Origin: Nyssa sinensis
Taxonomy: Eukaryota; Streptophyta; Magnoliopsida; Cornales; Nyssaceae
Assembly (NCBI GenBank): GCA_008638375.1
Contig: CM018031.1
Span: 58,516,688-58,580,687 of the forward strand
Direction of reading: 5' to 3'
Length of the DNA: 64,000 nucleotides
Below the pieces are notes generated by a model, which saw nothing but the letters and a program-made list of their open reading frames with translations, was not told where the DNA came from and ran no database searches. This document shows, piece after piece, positions 11,582 to 24,406 of the stretch (positions are counted from its first letter, which is position 1; every line of letters begins with the position of its first letter). The position numbers and the translations under genes were made by a program.

Positions 11582-13800
11582 TGGTTCAGTAAAAGACAAT
11601 AAAATAGCATTAGCTGCCTAGACAGAGAAATGAAGCGATGAATATCAATCATAAAAGAACGAGAAAATAAAGACAACTTACTCTGTTCCAAGCAGAATTG
11701 TACCAATAACCACCACATAATTCACATTTTGAAAAGGAAAACAAACTATTGTCCATGCCCTAATGTAAAGATATAAAAGAAAGCAGAAGCAGAAACATCT
11801 TCCAAAGCAACCACTAAAAGGTACTTCACTTATGGTATTTATTCATAATATACAAAGCTTGGTGTTCAGCAAAAACGTAAAGGATAAACAACTGCCTCGC
11901 TTCCCTCTTCAAAGAGAACTATAACTTCAAACTATGTTCAAACTTGCCAACAATGCACGCTCTTTAGAGGCCCTTTTTGTTTTATTTTATTTTGGGTTTG
12001 GGTCCAGTGGTGACTACCGAGAGACTTTACCAACTAGAGTAGCTGGCACCTTCGGCTGTTTAGAGGTCAATCAATATAAATTTTATAACCTTGGCTAAAA
12101 ACTGAAAATTCAAAGTAGGAAAAAAAATCTTACTTGTCTCTTTATTTATGCTATTCCGCATGGCTTTCTGTTAACATTTTATACTTAAGGTTTTGCTCTT
12201 TTAGAGTTTGGAGTGGAAAACTGAAATGTTGTACCCTATGACTCAGAGTGAGAATTTTTAAACCAAAAGTAGTGTCCGATAATTATTTGGTTACAAAATA
12301 CAAACAACGGTCAAGAAAGAAGCCTATACTGATTTTTAAAGATCACATAAACGTATATCCATCTGTCAATAGGACTTTATATAGCTTCATACTTTAAAGA
12401 ATGGTAGCACCCTAACTTTGACATTTGGGAAGACACAGATTCTAGGATATTGAACTTCTCAAAAAAGGCAGACATGCATCTCATATATATATATATATAT
12501 CGTGTCCGAGGACACTCAAAATAGGAGCACTGGTCTCATTTCCTTATAGATTAGCATAGCATGGCTGAAAAATTTTAGGATCTGAACAACAAAACGTTTG
12601 AAACATCATTTAAGCAATAAACTTTTTCTAGAAGGTTATTTTCTCAATTATCCCACAACAAAAGCAAAGCATACTATCTCCCTCTTTCCCCAACATTCAT
12701 TACTAAAAAAAAAAAGAATCTAAAAAGAAAAAGTAAAGTAATCAATATCCCAAAGCAAGAGGCAAAGGCATCTTAGATGGAAAAAAAGCTAAGGAACAAA
12801 ACTTTTTCTATTACATTCTAAGCCCAAAAAGAACAATGAGAAAATAATAGCATATTTTCCACTAAACTAACTCAGAGGACTAGTTAGTAGATATATAATA
12901 CCATAGATTTTTTATTTATTTATAAAAGTTGGACAAAGGTGATTCATAAGACAATACACATTTTCATTTATCAAACAGCTTTAAAAGAAATTTTAAGTTA
13001 ACTGCTGAACATACAATTTTAAATCCGGACAAGGTTGGTGAAGAAAGTATTGAGACGGAGCTCACCAGGTGAATTTTATAGTTTTATGCCAGAAATTATG
13101 ATTGTTAGGATCAGAATGGCGTAACATATCCTGGATCTGTCAACACACACACATTTCTGCAGAAGCTAAAAGAGAGAGGCAGTATATCAAAAGTGCCATT
13201 ATCCAAACCCTAGACTCACTTCAACCATAGTGGAACAGCCTATTTGCTATTAGGTCCTTGACCTTGTCTTTCATGAGCAGAGCTGAATTGAGAGACAAAG
13301 AGAGCAGGATTTGACCAAATTGCTACCTGAAAATGCACTTCAGACTTTGGATTAGTTAAGAGCAGATGAACAACCAAAGTTGCGTTTTGCGTAAGTGTTA
13401 AGAATTGCTAGTTGAATCATAGACTGCATCTGGATTCCTTAAATTACAACCTACCTAATTGTATAAGCTTGTGTTAAAATCAACATCTACTATAAAGTCT
13501 CAAATAAGCAAACATTTGAAGAAGCACTAGTCTCAACTGAAACCTTGACATATGAATCAAAACGAAGATAAACAACCAGAAATTCTTAAAATTTCAGCTA
13601 CGAATAAGATCTTTATATTCTGCAGAATTTGTTTGCAGAGCTGTCCACGAAATCAACCGTTGAAAATATCCAATTTTCTATGGATATTTACTCAGATCCG
13701 CCTCTTAACCTAGCAGTTGAACCAAAACTCAAAAAGAACTCCCAAAACACACATAATCATCAACCAAATAAATTGAGTAATATAAATTTTAAGGTATGGA
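11582..13800 (-). other. Probable leader intron of the LRR kinase gene
   Basis: No coding frame is found here. On the minus strand an acceptor-like tttactgaaccag ends at 11581 and a donor-like CAAG|GTTTGATTCC sits near 13808, so most of this stretch could be one 5' UTR intron, as seen in relatives. It contains an AT microsatellite near 12,485-12,500 and nothing else of note. Confidence 0.35.
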
Positions 13801-13805
13801 ATCAA

Positions 13806-14290
13806 ACCTTGAAACATTCGAACCAGGAGAGGCAAATGTTTTTATAACGGAATCCTTATCTTTGAATGCTGAAGCTCCGAACTCGCCATCAAAGCTCGTT
13901 CTAAGCTTGAAATCATAGTACGAGTGATCGCAAGACTGAAACGATGCTGTTCTAAATGCATTTCTGCGGATCCGAAGGTACTGAAACAGTGTAGTTCCTT
14001 GCATCAGACGTTAGGACACCTCTCGAAATACGCGAGCATTATAAATATTCACACTCTTATACATATACATATATGTATAATTGAGCTTAGGAGCTTGGGG
14101 GCGTTGTCAAAGTATTTAGATCTGTCTTACAGTAAGAAACAAGAACGATTTGGGGAAAATTGTTGTTGGAGACGAAACGAGACTCGTGAATGAGAGAACA
14201 AAAGATAGGGGCTCTGGTAAGTTTGCCCACTGCGAGTGTGCTGGTGAGAAAGAGATAGCGCAATACCATTATCTCCTTTTATGCAAGTTT
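13806..14290 (-). promoter_or_regulatory. Possible 5' leader exon(s) and promoter of the LRR kinase gene
   Basis: This block is less AT-rich than its surroundings. Read on the minus strand it has a TATA-like cataaaag near 14276-14283, then a pyrimidine-rich leader-like stretch, then a donor-like ACTGTAAG near 14130. A 71-codon frame at 13789-14004 would be an upstream ORF if transcribed. It is assigned to the receptor kinase only because it is the next minus-strand gene downstream. Confidence 0.3.
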
Positions 14291-14299
14291 TAATTAAGT

Positions 14300-15444
14300 A
14301 CAGTGGACTAGTAAGAGTCTGGTGACTTTTTTGTTTTAAAATAAAAAATAAAATAAAATACATTTAATAATCATTTTGTAAAAGCAATTTTAATTCTAAT
14401 TATTCTTATAAACCTATTAAATTCATTCTCTAAACTAAAATAGATATTAATTGAATAAATCTAAATACGTAAAATTTTAATTAATGTCCATATACAACAC
14501 ACGCATACATATATATATATATATGTATAAACAACTCAAAGTAACTCTAAAAGCGGATGTAATTTGAGAGGAGCGGGGCCTCTCTAAACCGCTCGTGGGT
14601 TCAGTAACTTTACTTATTTATTTTTAGAGAAAAAAATTAAATTTAATCTCTCACAAAAATAGAGGAAAAAAATTAAAATAATTAACCTTGGTGATTGATT
14701 ATACTTTCACATAAGTACACACATTAATAAAATCATAAAAATAAGACCAATTTTCTATTTAAATGATACCAATATTCACTTATATGTGATTTCGATTTAC
14801 TTCTTTGATCATTAATTATTTTTTATATAAAAAATATTAATATCAATTGTGAGTGTTGAATAGTAAATACTCACGATCTGATTGACACGTGTAATATATA
14901 TGCGTGCATAATATAAAAAATAAAAAAAATATTAATGTCAATTGTGAGTGTTGAATAGTAAATATTCGCGATCTGATTGACACGTATAATATATATGCAT
15001 GCATAATCGTATATAAAATAAATACATGTAATATATATTAATCAAATCACAAGTACGATCCGCCGTAATTTACGTTAATATTTTTCAAAAAAAACAAAAA
15101 AAATAAAGTCGTAGCTGTGGAGTTTATTCGTACAGCAACCTAAAGAAAAGAAAATGAGATTTGAACTTGGTCAAATCATCTGTCTTGTGTGATAAAGGTC
15201 AAATAATATACATTTCACAGAGCTTACAGTGACTGATATTAGAAAAGGAAAATGTGAACTCGAGCTCAAGTCAAAAGCAATGGGTCCCGAATGAAAATAG
15301 ATGCATACCTTGATGAATTTTTTCAATAAGTGAGAAAATAATTTTTATTTTTTATGTTTTTGTTATTTAAAAGTAAATAATTATTTCTATAAACCTATTA
15401 CTTTATTGTTAAAAAATAAAACAGATGTTAATTAACTAAAGACA

Positions 15445-15481
<37 letters not shown>

Positions 15482-17670
15482 TAGATATGTGCACAAAGTT
15501 GGCTTTGCTTGAATAGTAATTCAGATATAATTTTTTTTAAAAATTTTTATAATTAATTTTTTAAAAATTGTGAATTTAGATATCATAATTTAAATTATAA
15601 AAAATTAGAATTAATAACTTACCAAACGCATATCTCGCGTTTTGAAATTCAAAATCTCATTTAAAAACCTAACCAAACAAACCCAATTGCCAGATTTATT
15701 TATAAACGCACAAAAGTTTGCTCAGAGAAAAGCAAACTTAATTATTTTCAAATGTATTTTTTTATGTTTAGGAAAATAATTTCAAACACTCATTTACAAG
15801 GGCAAAGCATTTGTAAGAGTAAAAAAAAAAAAAGTAGGAAAAACTATTATACATAATATTTTTTAAGCAAAAAAAAGAAAAAAAAGAAGAAGAATTTACA
15901 ACTTCAATTTTATAAACTAAATGTGAGAGTTAGAATTAAAAGTATATGAACGAAAGAGTAGACGGTAAACAACAATTAAGAAACTTGTCTTCCAAAAATC
16001 GTCATGTCGAAATCTAATAAATGTCACCATCTCTCAAGACTAGTTCATACATAGCGTTATTTCTATTTTAATTAAGTCATTCATTAGTAGACGATGAAAT
16101 CGATCTTCCAAATTAATCAACTTAAAAAAAATTAAATATTAAGGTATAAAAAATGAAAGAGTATCACAAAGATGAAAGATGAAACTTGGCCAGTCTCTCT
16201 TCTTAAAAGAAACCGCTTCCAAATCATGTCATTCACATGCCTTGAGAAAATTATAACATTTCCTAACCTTACCACAAGGAAATTTTGTGCGGTCACCTAA
16301 GCTGCGTTTGACCTTGTCAAATCATCTGTCTTGTGCGATGAAGGTCAGATGATCTACTTTTTGTAGTCTTAGCATACTATGACTGGAAAAAAAAAATAAT
16401 GGGTCCCGAATGAAATAAGTTTTCAATATCGCTACACATTTTAAATTTATATGTATTATAAAATTAATGATTTATATAATAAAAATTAGAGAAAACGATA
16501 GAAATTGACACAAGAATTTTACGTGATTCGCTAATGTACTTATGTTTACAGGAACGACTATACTCTTCATTTATAAAAAAAAAGAATTATAATATATTTA
16601 TATTACATCGTAGTTAAATTATAACTCTAATATAATACATTGAAACTTTTCAATATACTCTTATCGTATCGCAGGAGAAGCAAGTCCTCTGTACTCTCAA
16701 CCTATTATTCGTTCATGACAACAAAGATAAAGTTAAGTCGCATGGATCTTATGTACTTCGGTACGTTCAACAAATAAGACATATATACTTAATTTCACTT
16801 ATTATAAGAATTTGAACTATATTTTTAATAGTATCTCAACTTTCTATCTTATTTAACACGACACTGATGTGAGGACTGTATCAGTCGTGACACATTAATA
16901 TCATATCATGTCATGTCAAATGAGATAAAAACTTGAGAAGTGTAGTATTGGTGGTAAGTATTCATCATCGTAATTGCATGTCAATGTCTTCTAATTAGCA
17001 TATATGCCTTGTGATCACTCATATGGCAATTACTATCATGGTTGCATGTCAATGTCATTTGTGGTCACTCATATGGCATCCTGGAAAAAATTGGTCCGCA
17101 TTCAAGCCATTCCGATGAGCGAATTTATTCTCTTTTTTCGTGGGCGATTTGGCGAGTCAATTGGCCTTTGATTTGCCCCAAGGTTTTCGACTTTGGACCA
17201 GATAATGAAAATGCTGTCGCTAAATTTAAATATCTTCTTAGATTTGTATCATTAATGTATCAGCGTAAACACAAAGTCTTTTCCATCTCACTCATTTTCC
17301 CTTCTTATTCCTCCTCTTGTCCTTTCCCTTCTCTCCCATTCTTAGTAAGACAAAAGGTGAGACGGGTGAGAGGAAAAGTCACTGCTAATTGTTTAGAAAT
17401 TTAGTTGATTGATATTGCAACGCGGTTTGAGAAGTCAATCAATCTTTCAAAGCCAAGAAATAAGAATTGAAAGCACGACTATAAGTAGTTACTTAGATGT
17501 ATTCTAGTGTAGCAATAACCAATCCAAATGCATTTTATTAGATCCCTCATGTGTGACCAAATTCTCCATGAATGAGAGACAGTGCATGCATCATGATTTT
17601 AGATTCAAATACACAAACTTCTATCTCTTGTATTATAATGAAGGGTTTTTGACAGTTTAAGAACTAAAGA
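14300..17670. other. AT-rich spacer
   Basis: No gene is supported. It contains microsatellites at about 14508-14526 and 15446-15476. Short direct repeats around 16,975-17,085 share a block like gcatgtcaatgtc...cactcatatggca. A 120-codon plus-strand frame at 17042-17404 matches no family I recognise. Confidence 0.4.
14843..15010. repeat. 95-bp tandem duplication
   Basis: Two copies of a unit reading tcaattgtgagtgttgaata ... gatctgattgacacgt start at 14843 and 14938. They differ by a few substitutions. No function is evident. Confidence 0.65.
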
Positions 17671-17677
17671 AAAAATA

Positions 17678-18251
17678 GGTGGGATTAGGGATGACAATTT
17701 GTTCTGCCCTATCAGGAATCCGTCGCGCCCCTATCCTAATAGGGTGGGTATGGGATGCTCATAAACGGAGTCGAGGCGGGGTCGGAATGTGACTTATAAA
17801 GCCCCGTCGGGTTCGGGAGAGGTTCGGGGGATGGTCACCTAGCCCCAACCCTAGCCCCAGCCCCGTTCATATATTAAAATTTTTTATTTGTTCTTATATA
17901 CACTATATTTACTAATAAATAATACTATATAAAATTAGTTTTAAGGTTTTTCATATCACACTCATATATTTTTTTGTATTAGTTATTTTGGCAAAAAAAA
18001 AAAATAATTATCAAAATAAAAGTTTTAACTTAAAAATATATATATATATCGGATATATATATATCGGAGTTCGGGATTGAGACAAGATGAAGTCGGGGAA
18101 TATAAACGGGGTCGGGGTCGGGTTCGGAATTGGCATCGAGGTAAACCTCTAAAAGGGGTGGGATCGGGGGCAGATAATATAAACGGAGTCAGGGATTAGG
18201 GAAAGGGCCACCGCACCCCAAACCCGCCCTGTTGCCATTCCTAGGTGGGAT
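17678..18251. mobile_element. hAT-type MITE with 8-bp target site duplication
   Basis: The element occupies 17,686-18,243 (558 bp). It begins TAGGGATGACAA and ends TTGCCATTCCTA, whose reverse complement is TAGGAATGGCAA, giving imperfect 12-bp terminal inverted repeats of the hAT type. Both sides are flanked by the identical octamer GGTGGGAT (17,678-17,685 and 18,244-18,251), the 8-bp duplication expected for hAT insertion. Inside, G/C-rich subterminal blocks (ggggtcggggtcgggttcgg) surround an AT-rich centre. There is no transposase, so it depends on an element elsewhere. A diverged copy lies at 850-1313. Confidence 0.85.
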
Positions 18252-18257
18252 GAATGA

Positions 18258-18360
18258 AACTCAAATGAGTCCGGGTGATAGACGAGTTAATTTAAAAGAC
18301 ATGTCGTAAATTCGGAGGTCCCGAATTCAATTCACGTACAACTCGTGAGATTTTTAATTC
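18258..18360 (+). mobile_element. Possible tRNA-derived SINE fragment
   Basis: Immediately beyond the MITE, a stretch contains cggaggtcccgaattcaatt, resembling a tRNA-like internal promoter B box, after a sequence that could be a degraded A box. There is no clear 3' tail or target duplication. Low confidence. Confidence 0.2.
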
Positions 18361-18429
18361 TATTTCATAGATAGAAAATAAATTAGTTTGACTAATTTCA
18401 AATTTCATATAAGCTCGAATTTATACTAT

Positions 18430-19280
18430 TACTCTAGTAATAAATTACACCAAAAATTTAAGTTGATATACAAATAGAACATAGGGTGTGGAAAAGGCAA
18501 TAAGAAGTCCAATAAAGTGTATAAATGAATTGGTTTTAAACCATTAAGACTAGATATAAATATCTTTAGTTCTATATATAAAAGGTTAGTAAGCTTAATT
18601 TGACTTATTTTAGGGAAAAATAAAATGTTACTAAGAAATCGTGCGCATGAACGCATTTCTTAAGCCTTGAATGGTGATGCGAATCAAGAATTAAAGTAAT
18701 TATAATGGATAAAAATTTATTTTTTAAAAAAATTAACAAATAAAAAAAATAGTTGCATACGTGTGTGTGTACACACACACTCTCCAATTAATTTCTTTTT
18801 GTACTCATGCACTCCCATCTTACATTATAATTTGGAGTGCGTGAATATTAATGAGTGAATTTAGTCTCATTCTATACACACATATATATATATATATAAT
18901 TTGGAGTGCATGAATATTAATGAGGAGTGAATTTAGTCTCATTCTATATATATATATATATAGATATATACACACAGTTTCTTAATAGTATTGGTCCTTC
19001 GAAATAATTCTCCAACAACCATTAGTACTTATGCAACATTAATTGATATATAACTTGCTGTTGGTAACCTGTCACCACCAACCTTTTATTGCCCAACTAC
19101 TCCCCTACCTCTCAATCTAAATGCCCTGTGTCTAGCCCCTGCAACATGAGACAATTCTTTATAATGATTCAATATTTAGAGGAGAGAAAGTTGAAGAAAA
19201 AAAGAAAAAACTTAGAAAATAAACATACATAAATATCAAAATTTATGTTACATACTTAGCACATACATTAATTACAGCAT
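18430..19280. other. AT-rich spacer
   Basis: No gene is visible. Two similar blocks (aatttggagtgc(g/a)tgaatattaatgag ... gtgaatttagtctcattctata), near 18830 and 18900, are separated by TA/CA microsatellite sequence. Confidence 0.4.
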
Positions 19281-19427
19281 ATCATATTTTATATATACTG
19301 GTGGAGACACTTTTAAAGGAGTAATTATCATTCCACCTCATCATCACAAATTTATCATATTTTATATATACTGGTGGAGACACTTTTAAAGGAGTAATTA
19401 TCATTCCACCTCATCATCACAAATTTA
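19281..19427. repeat. Perfect 73-bp tandem duplication
   Basis: The unit starting atcatattttatatatactg at 19281 is repeated without a visible mismatch from 19354. Perfect identity in fast-drifting spacer implies a very recent duplication or an assembly artefact. Confidence 0.8.
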
Positions 19428-19842
19428 ACTATCTTGTTAAATTCATGAAGAAATTATTTATCTTAATTATCGAAAAAATTTAAAATTTTGTGAGAAGTCG
19501 TTACTCTACGTTACTAGATAGTGACATAAAATGATGGTCACACCCGATAATTTCTTCTTTTAAAGACATCCACCAATGAAAATCTTATTTTAAATTTTAT
19601 ACACAAAGATTCTTCTCAATGAATCTTCTTCAACTAAGCTTATTTTTCTTTATGTAAATTTTACTCAATGAAACTAACTGAATGATATACATGTCTCAAC
19701 TCCTAAGAAAATCTTACCTTTTCTTTTCCTACCTTAAAGTGTACCCACATGGTCTATATTTTCCAATGAAACCTTTTTTCCCCGTGAATGTGAAGCTCTA
19801 ACTCCTCTCGTGATGTTTTAACTAAAAGTTCAGACTTTTCAG

Positions 19843-20625
19843 TATTATAGCAACTCCAAACTGGAGTTGTCATTTTTAGGTGTCAAAAACTTATTTATAA
19901 ATTTAAACAATGTTATAGCACTTCTAAATTATAAACCTGTTTCAATGGTAAGTGTCAAAATAGGGTGTCATTTTAATATTTTTATTTAAAAATATTATTA
20001 AACTTAACGGTTATATTTTAATGGGTATAGTTTTCATAACGGTTTAATTTAATTAATTTTTTAAATTAAATTACAAAGTTAATTTAATTTAAAAAATTAA
20101 TTTAAATTCTAATAATTAACTAAATTAAAAAAATTATTTAATTATCAAAATTAGTTAAATAAATAAAATCATCCTAAATTTATAGAATATTTTTCAGAGT
20201 GATTTTTCGGGTTTTAGTAAGTTTTCTCTTCACAAATCCCCCTGTATTTATAAAATTTTTTATTGAAATAGAGTCGTTGAAATGGTAGCCGTTGTAACAG
20301 TAAAAATGGAAATGACTCTAACCGTCAAATGACACCTCTCTCTTTTCTCTCTCCAAAGTTTGTAAAAATGGCACTCCAGAACGTTGGATGTCATTTTGCA
20401 ACTGCAGATACCACCCCCATTGGAGTAGAAAATTTTGAGTTTGAGGTGTCATTTTGGCGGTTATGGGTTTGGCACCACAAACTCCCTGTATTTATAGAAT
20501 TTTTTTTATTGAAATAGAGCCGTTGGAGCGCAGATGTCCTCCCCTCGTTAGAGTAGGAAATTTTGAGTTTGGAGTGTCATTTTGGCGGTTATGAATTTGG
20601 CACTCCGCGTTGAATTACTCTTACA
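19843..20625. mobile_element. Possible Harbinger-like MITE cluster
   Basis: The left end contains a small perfect hairpin, CAACTCCAAACTGGAGTTG, and the right end, read in reverse, has a similar ttcaacgcggagt string. The interior is built of repeated words such as ggtgtcattttggcggttatg (20,440s and 20,570s) and gtatttata(a/g)aattttttattgaaatagag (20,240s and 20,490s), so it looks like a duplicated or nested MITE. No coding capacity and no certain target duplication. Confidence 0.4.
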
Positions 20626-21099
20626 ATGCAAAAAGTAATTGATGAGAGACAATTTGAGTTCACATATATTTAAGGAGATTATTTGGACTCATATCAAGTA
20701 GGAGAAATTTTCTTTTACTCAAGTATGTATCATAATTTTAATCTAACACATATAATTACATGAACATTATGTGATTATTTAATTTTAAATAAAAATTTTA
20801 AATTTTAAAAAATATATTTACATTATATACGTAACTGATTGTGATTAAGACATGTATCTGTATAGTATATTAAAATATTATTTTATATTTATTTCATTAA
20901 CAAATCATTACACCAACCTTTGACTTGGACCAACCTAAGTCAGGCAATAGCATCATTTTCCCACCTAAGCCGAGGGGGTAGCATTGTTTGCATAGGTCAG
21001 AAACTCATAAATGACTGGCTCTTTAAAGACAACAGATTAATGGATTTCTAACAACCAACAGACCTTCTAAAATGAAATTAAATAGCTTTTAAATTAATG

Positions 21100-21335
21100 T
21101 TACATGAAACACATACTCTAAATGCATCACATACTCTAAATGCGGTATAATAAAGGGTAGGGGATCCTAAATGCATCACAAACTCTAAATGCGATATAAC
21201 AAAGGGTAAGCTTATATAAATAATACAAGTAAAAGATAATAGGGTAGGGGATCCTAAATGCATCACAAACTCTAAACGCGATATAATAAAGGGTAAGCTT
21301 ATGTAAATAATACAAATAAAAGATAATAGGGTAGG
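21100..21335. repeat. 87-bp tandem repeats
   Basis: A unit containing aggggatcctaaatgcatca and then gcgatataa(t/c)aaagggtaagc occurs at 21159 and 21246, with partial copies before and after. The words catcaca(t/a)actctaaa recur four times in 170 bp. Confidence 0.6.
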
Positions 21336-21774
21336 TTTTAATTTCGTGAGTGTTTATACAGATAAGATAAGTTAGTAGTATTATATTAATATCATATTAC
21401 ATTATAATATGATATTAATTAATATATTACTATCAAATCAACATAGTAAAGCTTTCTAGTAAGAATAATTTTATCCTTAGAAGAAAGAATTAAAAGAGAG
21501 ATTACTATTATTACGTTTGCTAGAGGAAAGCAGCAAAAGCAAAAGGATATTCTTAAAATCTTGGATAACGGGAAACAATTTAGCCTAGTGTTTAATTAGC
21601 TGTAAAGTGTAATTTGACTTGGATATGGTTGTATACATAAGTCAGTTTTGTTTTAATTTTGGGTTAGACAATTAGAGATGAGGGATGGAGATGCTATTCC
21701 TGTTCCTTCAGACACTCATATCTTAGTTTACCTCAAAAAAGAGAGAGAAGAAAATCAGTCTTAATTTTATTGGA

Positions 21775-21787
21775 TCTCTCTCTCCCC

Positions 21788-21825
<38 letters not shown>

Positions 21826-21842
21826 GTATATATATATATATA
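21775..21842. repeat. (CT)n and (TA)n microsatellite
   Basis: A pyrimidine (CT)n run passes directly into an alternating TA run. Confidence 0.9.
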
Positions 21843-22685
21843 AAGCTAATTACTCTGACAATTTTAAAAATTTTGATAATTACATTATTTTCTTCTTAAA
21901 TTTATAAAATTAAACTAACCTTTTTTACATTTATTAAAAGTATAATGTAATTTATTCACACACATATATAGATATAGACACCCACACCCACCCTCCCACC
22001 CACCCACCCACGCACGAACACCTTTGCGTTACAGCTCCTAAATCAGGGCAATGATACAACCATTACAATCCAAGTTGGGGCTTGGTTAGGCTGGATTCTG
22101 GCAGAAGAAATGAACTACCCTTGTAAATGTGACAAATGAATTTTTGTCTTCTTGCATTAAAAATGCCAGAGCAGTTTTGCCTTTTTTTCACCTAAAAGCT
22201 TGTTTGATAGCTTTTGAGGTCGACCAACATGTGGCCCCCAAAATATGAGCTGGTTATGTTTTGTTTAAACACAATTGTTTGGAAACTATTCATTTTAATT
22301 AATTACAATCTTCTTATCTGATATTATATTGAATTTGAATTTGAATTTCAATTTCAATTTGTGGGGGAAATGATGAGTTTCATGCACTTTAGCTAGGAAA
22401 TAATTATTAATTATTCCTTTTTATATGACTTTTAGTTCTATTTCCTCCATCATCTCTCTGCATAAAGGTAAACAAAAGCCAGATGGTAGGCTATAGTAGG
22501 ACCATGGATCAATAAATTAGGTAGTGACATAATGTAGGACCTTTTATTTTCAAATGTTTTTGGTAAGACATGTCTGATCTATTACAGATTTGTTTAGTAG
22601 AGAAGCTAATTATGTTTAAGTTAGGTGACAGATATGTAGGGTCCATGACCTCTCCCAACCAAATATATCTATATATATATATATA

Positions 22686-23208
22686 TGATGCTACACTTTT
22701 ATGATATGCCAATACTCTACTCTTCGTCGGTATGAAATCTGAAAAGAAAGGGAGTTAGGTGTTGCCGGAATGGCTCCGACGGTAGTTACTCCAGTAATGA
22801 AGTTAGTGAAAGAGTAAGTAAAACTAATAAGGAGATAATTCATTCTGTCCTAGACACGTACCTTAAAGGCGACAATTATAGGATGGTTGTCTTTCAAAGT
22901 GGGTAGGATTTGGTACCGTGAAATCTGGGATTCACTGTTGTCCGGAAGTGGAAGTCTCATTATTACCACCTGCCTCACTGTTTCACATTGCTACCTGCTT
23001 CATTGTTCCACATCGCTACTTGCCTCATCGTTCCTGAGGTTAGTAGGCTAAGACGATGCTGACGATGAGGTTGGTACCACCGAGAACTAGTGCTTCCGAG
23101 CCTGCTGATCCGATGCCAAATCTGTATAACTAGTTACTTCATGACCTACACAAACAAGGCCAGACACAGTGTCAAGTTCAGATTAGTCCGTTTATTTTTG
23201 GCGTATCA
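22686..23208 (-). repeat. Element A 3' LTR
   Basis: This 523-bp repeat starts TGATGCTACAC and ends GGCGTATCA. It matches the copy at 32,300-32,820 along its whole length, with blocks such as gaaatctgaaaagaaaggg and accaccgagaactagtgctt. Because the element reads leftward, this is its 3' LTR. Confidence 0.92.
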
Positions 23209-23227
23209 GCTACTTCCCCCTGAGCCT
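23209..23227 (-). other. Element A polypurine tract
   Basis: On the minus strand the bases just before the 3' LTR read aaggctcagggggaagtagc. The purine run AGGGGGAAG is the expected primer for plus-strand DNA synthesis. Its position confirms the direction of the element. Confidence 0.7.
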
Positions 23228-23430
23228 TAGTTCTAAGCACGCGTACAGAACTCAGGCTAAGGTTTCTGAAGAGTCACGCGTACAACAATTAATATGTTGT
23301 TCTGTATTCCAAGAGGACAAGAGCCGCCATGGCATAATTACCAAACGCATTGTCGTTTCGGCAATCGAGGCTATTATTATCTAGTCGTCATTCAATTTTT
23401 GAGACATTAAATGACATCTCTACTACTTCT

Positions 23431-23438
23431 TTTAAATA
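23431..23438 (+). promoter_or_regulatory. Degenerate TATA-like box of the antisense gene, element A
   Basis: The word TTTAAATA lies 203 bases upstream of the antisense gene start at 23,641, at the place where element B has TATAAATA. The flanks (gacattaaatga upstream, tag(c/t)g(a/g)(a/g) downstream) are alignable. The change from TATAAATA suggests decay here. Confidence 0.4.
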
Positions 23439-24311
23439 GCGAAGATGGTCATTCGTTTAGAGTTTTCATATATTCTCAAAGTATCTTTGGGCGATTTTCG
23501 GCACCTCCTAGACAGTTACCGCGGTCTGACTTTCTTCCCTCTTACGATCTAGTAATTTTTCTTTCCCTTCTACTTTAATTGTTTCCTTCTTCTTATTCTT
23601 CTTCTTCTTCTACACCTTTCCTCTATTTTTGTTTCTTGTCATGTCGGATTCCGACATTCACTCCAACAATGGAGAGATTAGAGAAAATACAAAAATGAGT
23701 AGTGATAAAGCTTCCTCTTCTTCTGGGTCTGGTCAAAAGTCTAGCAGTGAGTCTGACGTGGTGCTTGTGGAAGCCCACATCGAGTCCAGGAACAAGGAGG
23801 TCAGCACCTCGGGCCGATCTCAAAGAGAGGAGGGGGAGAGTGCCATCACCGAAGAGGTGTTGAAGACCCTTAGGAAACAGTATAGGTTCCCAAAAAACGT
23901 GTCTTGTAAGGTTCCAAAGAAATCTGATTGCACCTTAAACATCGAACGGGGGGAGATATGTGCCTATCTCAAGTGGTTTGAGATCGGCTGTGCGATTTCC
24001 CCTACACCCCTTCCTAAATGAATTTTTCTGCTGGTTCAAAATTTGCCCTGTCGAGCTAAATATTAATAGCTGGAGGCAATTTATGACATTCTAGTATTAG
24101 GTTAAAAGAACAGGGGTAGAATATGACATGAAGTACCTCAGGTCAGAGGGGCATTATTACATGTCCTTTGATAAGCGCTTTAGGCCCTTGACCTCGATAC
24201 CCACTTCCAATAAGACATGGAAGAAGTGATACTTCTTTGTTGGAGGAGGCTGGGAGTGCGAAGATTTTGAAGACCGGGCGAGTCTCTTCCCTTGGCAAAT
24301 CGGCTTCAAGG

Positions 24312-24406
24312 GTGAGACTTTAGACTTGTAATGGTTACTTTTTCTTCATTCCTTTCTTCCCTTAACAGACTTGCTTTTTTCCTCTATTTTTCATGTTGTT
24401 TTGCAG
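24312..24406 (+). other. Intron 1 of element A antisense gene
   Basis: 95 bp, with donor AAGG|GTGAG, a pyrimidine-rich tract and acceptor TTGTTTTGCAG. Splicing keeps the frame of the flanking segments shared with element B (FEDR..FPWQIG before, LEDKYRR after). The corresponding intron in element B is 57,609-57,695. Confidence 0.65.

Larger units (their letters stand above)
20640..22685. other. AT-rich spacer before element A
   Basis: No gene is recognised. It contains the 87-bp repeats listed separately, a (CT)n tract with adjoining (TA)n at about 21775-21842, and a short CCCACC-rich run near 21980-22010. The spacer ends in the (TA)n tract into which element A inserted. Confidence 0.4.

Noticed and set aside
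17042..17404. 120-residue plus-strand ORF
   Set aside because: Composition is like spacer, no known motif, and it overlaps local direct repeats.
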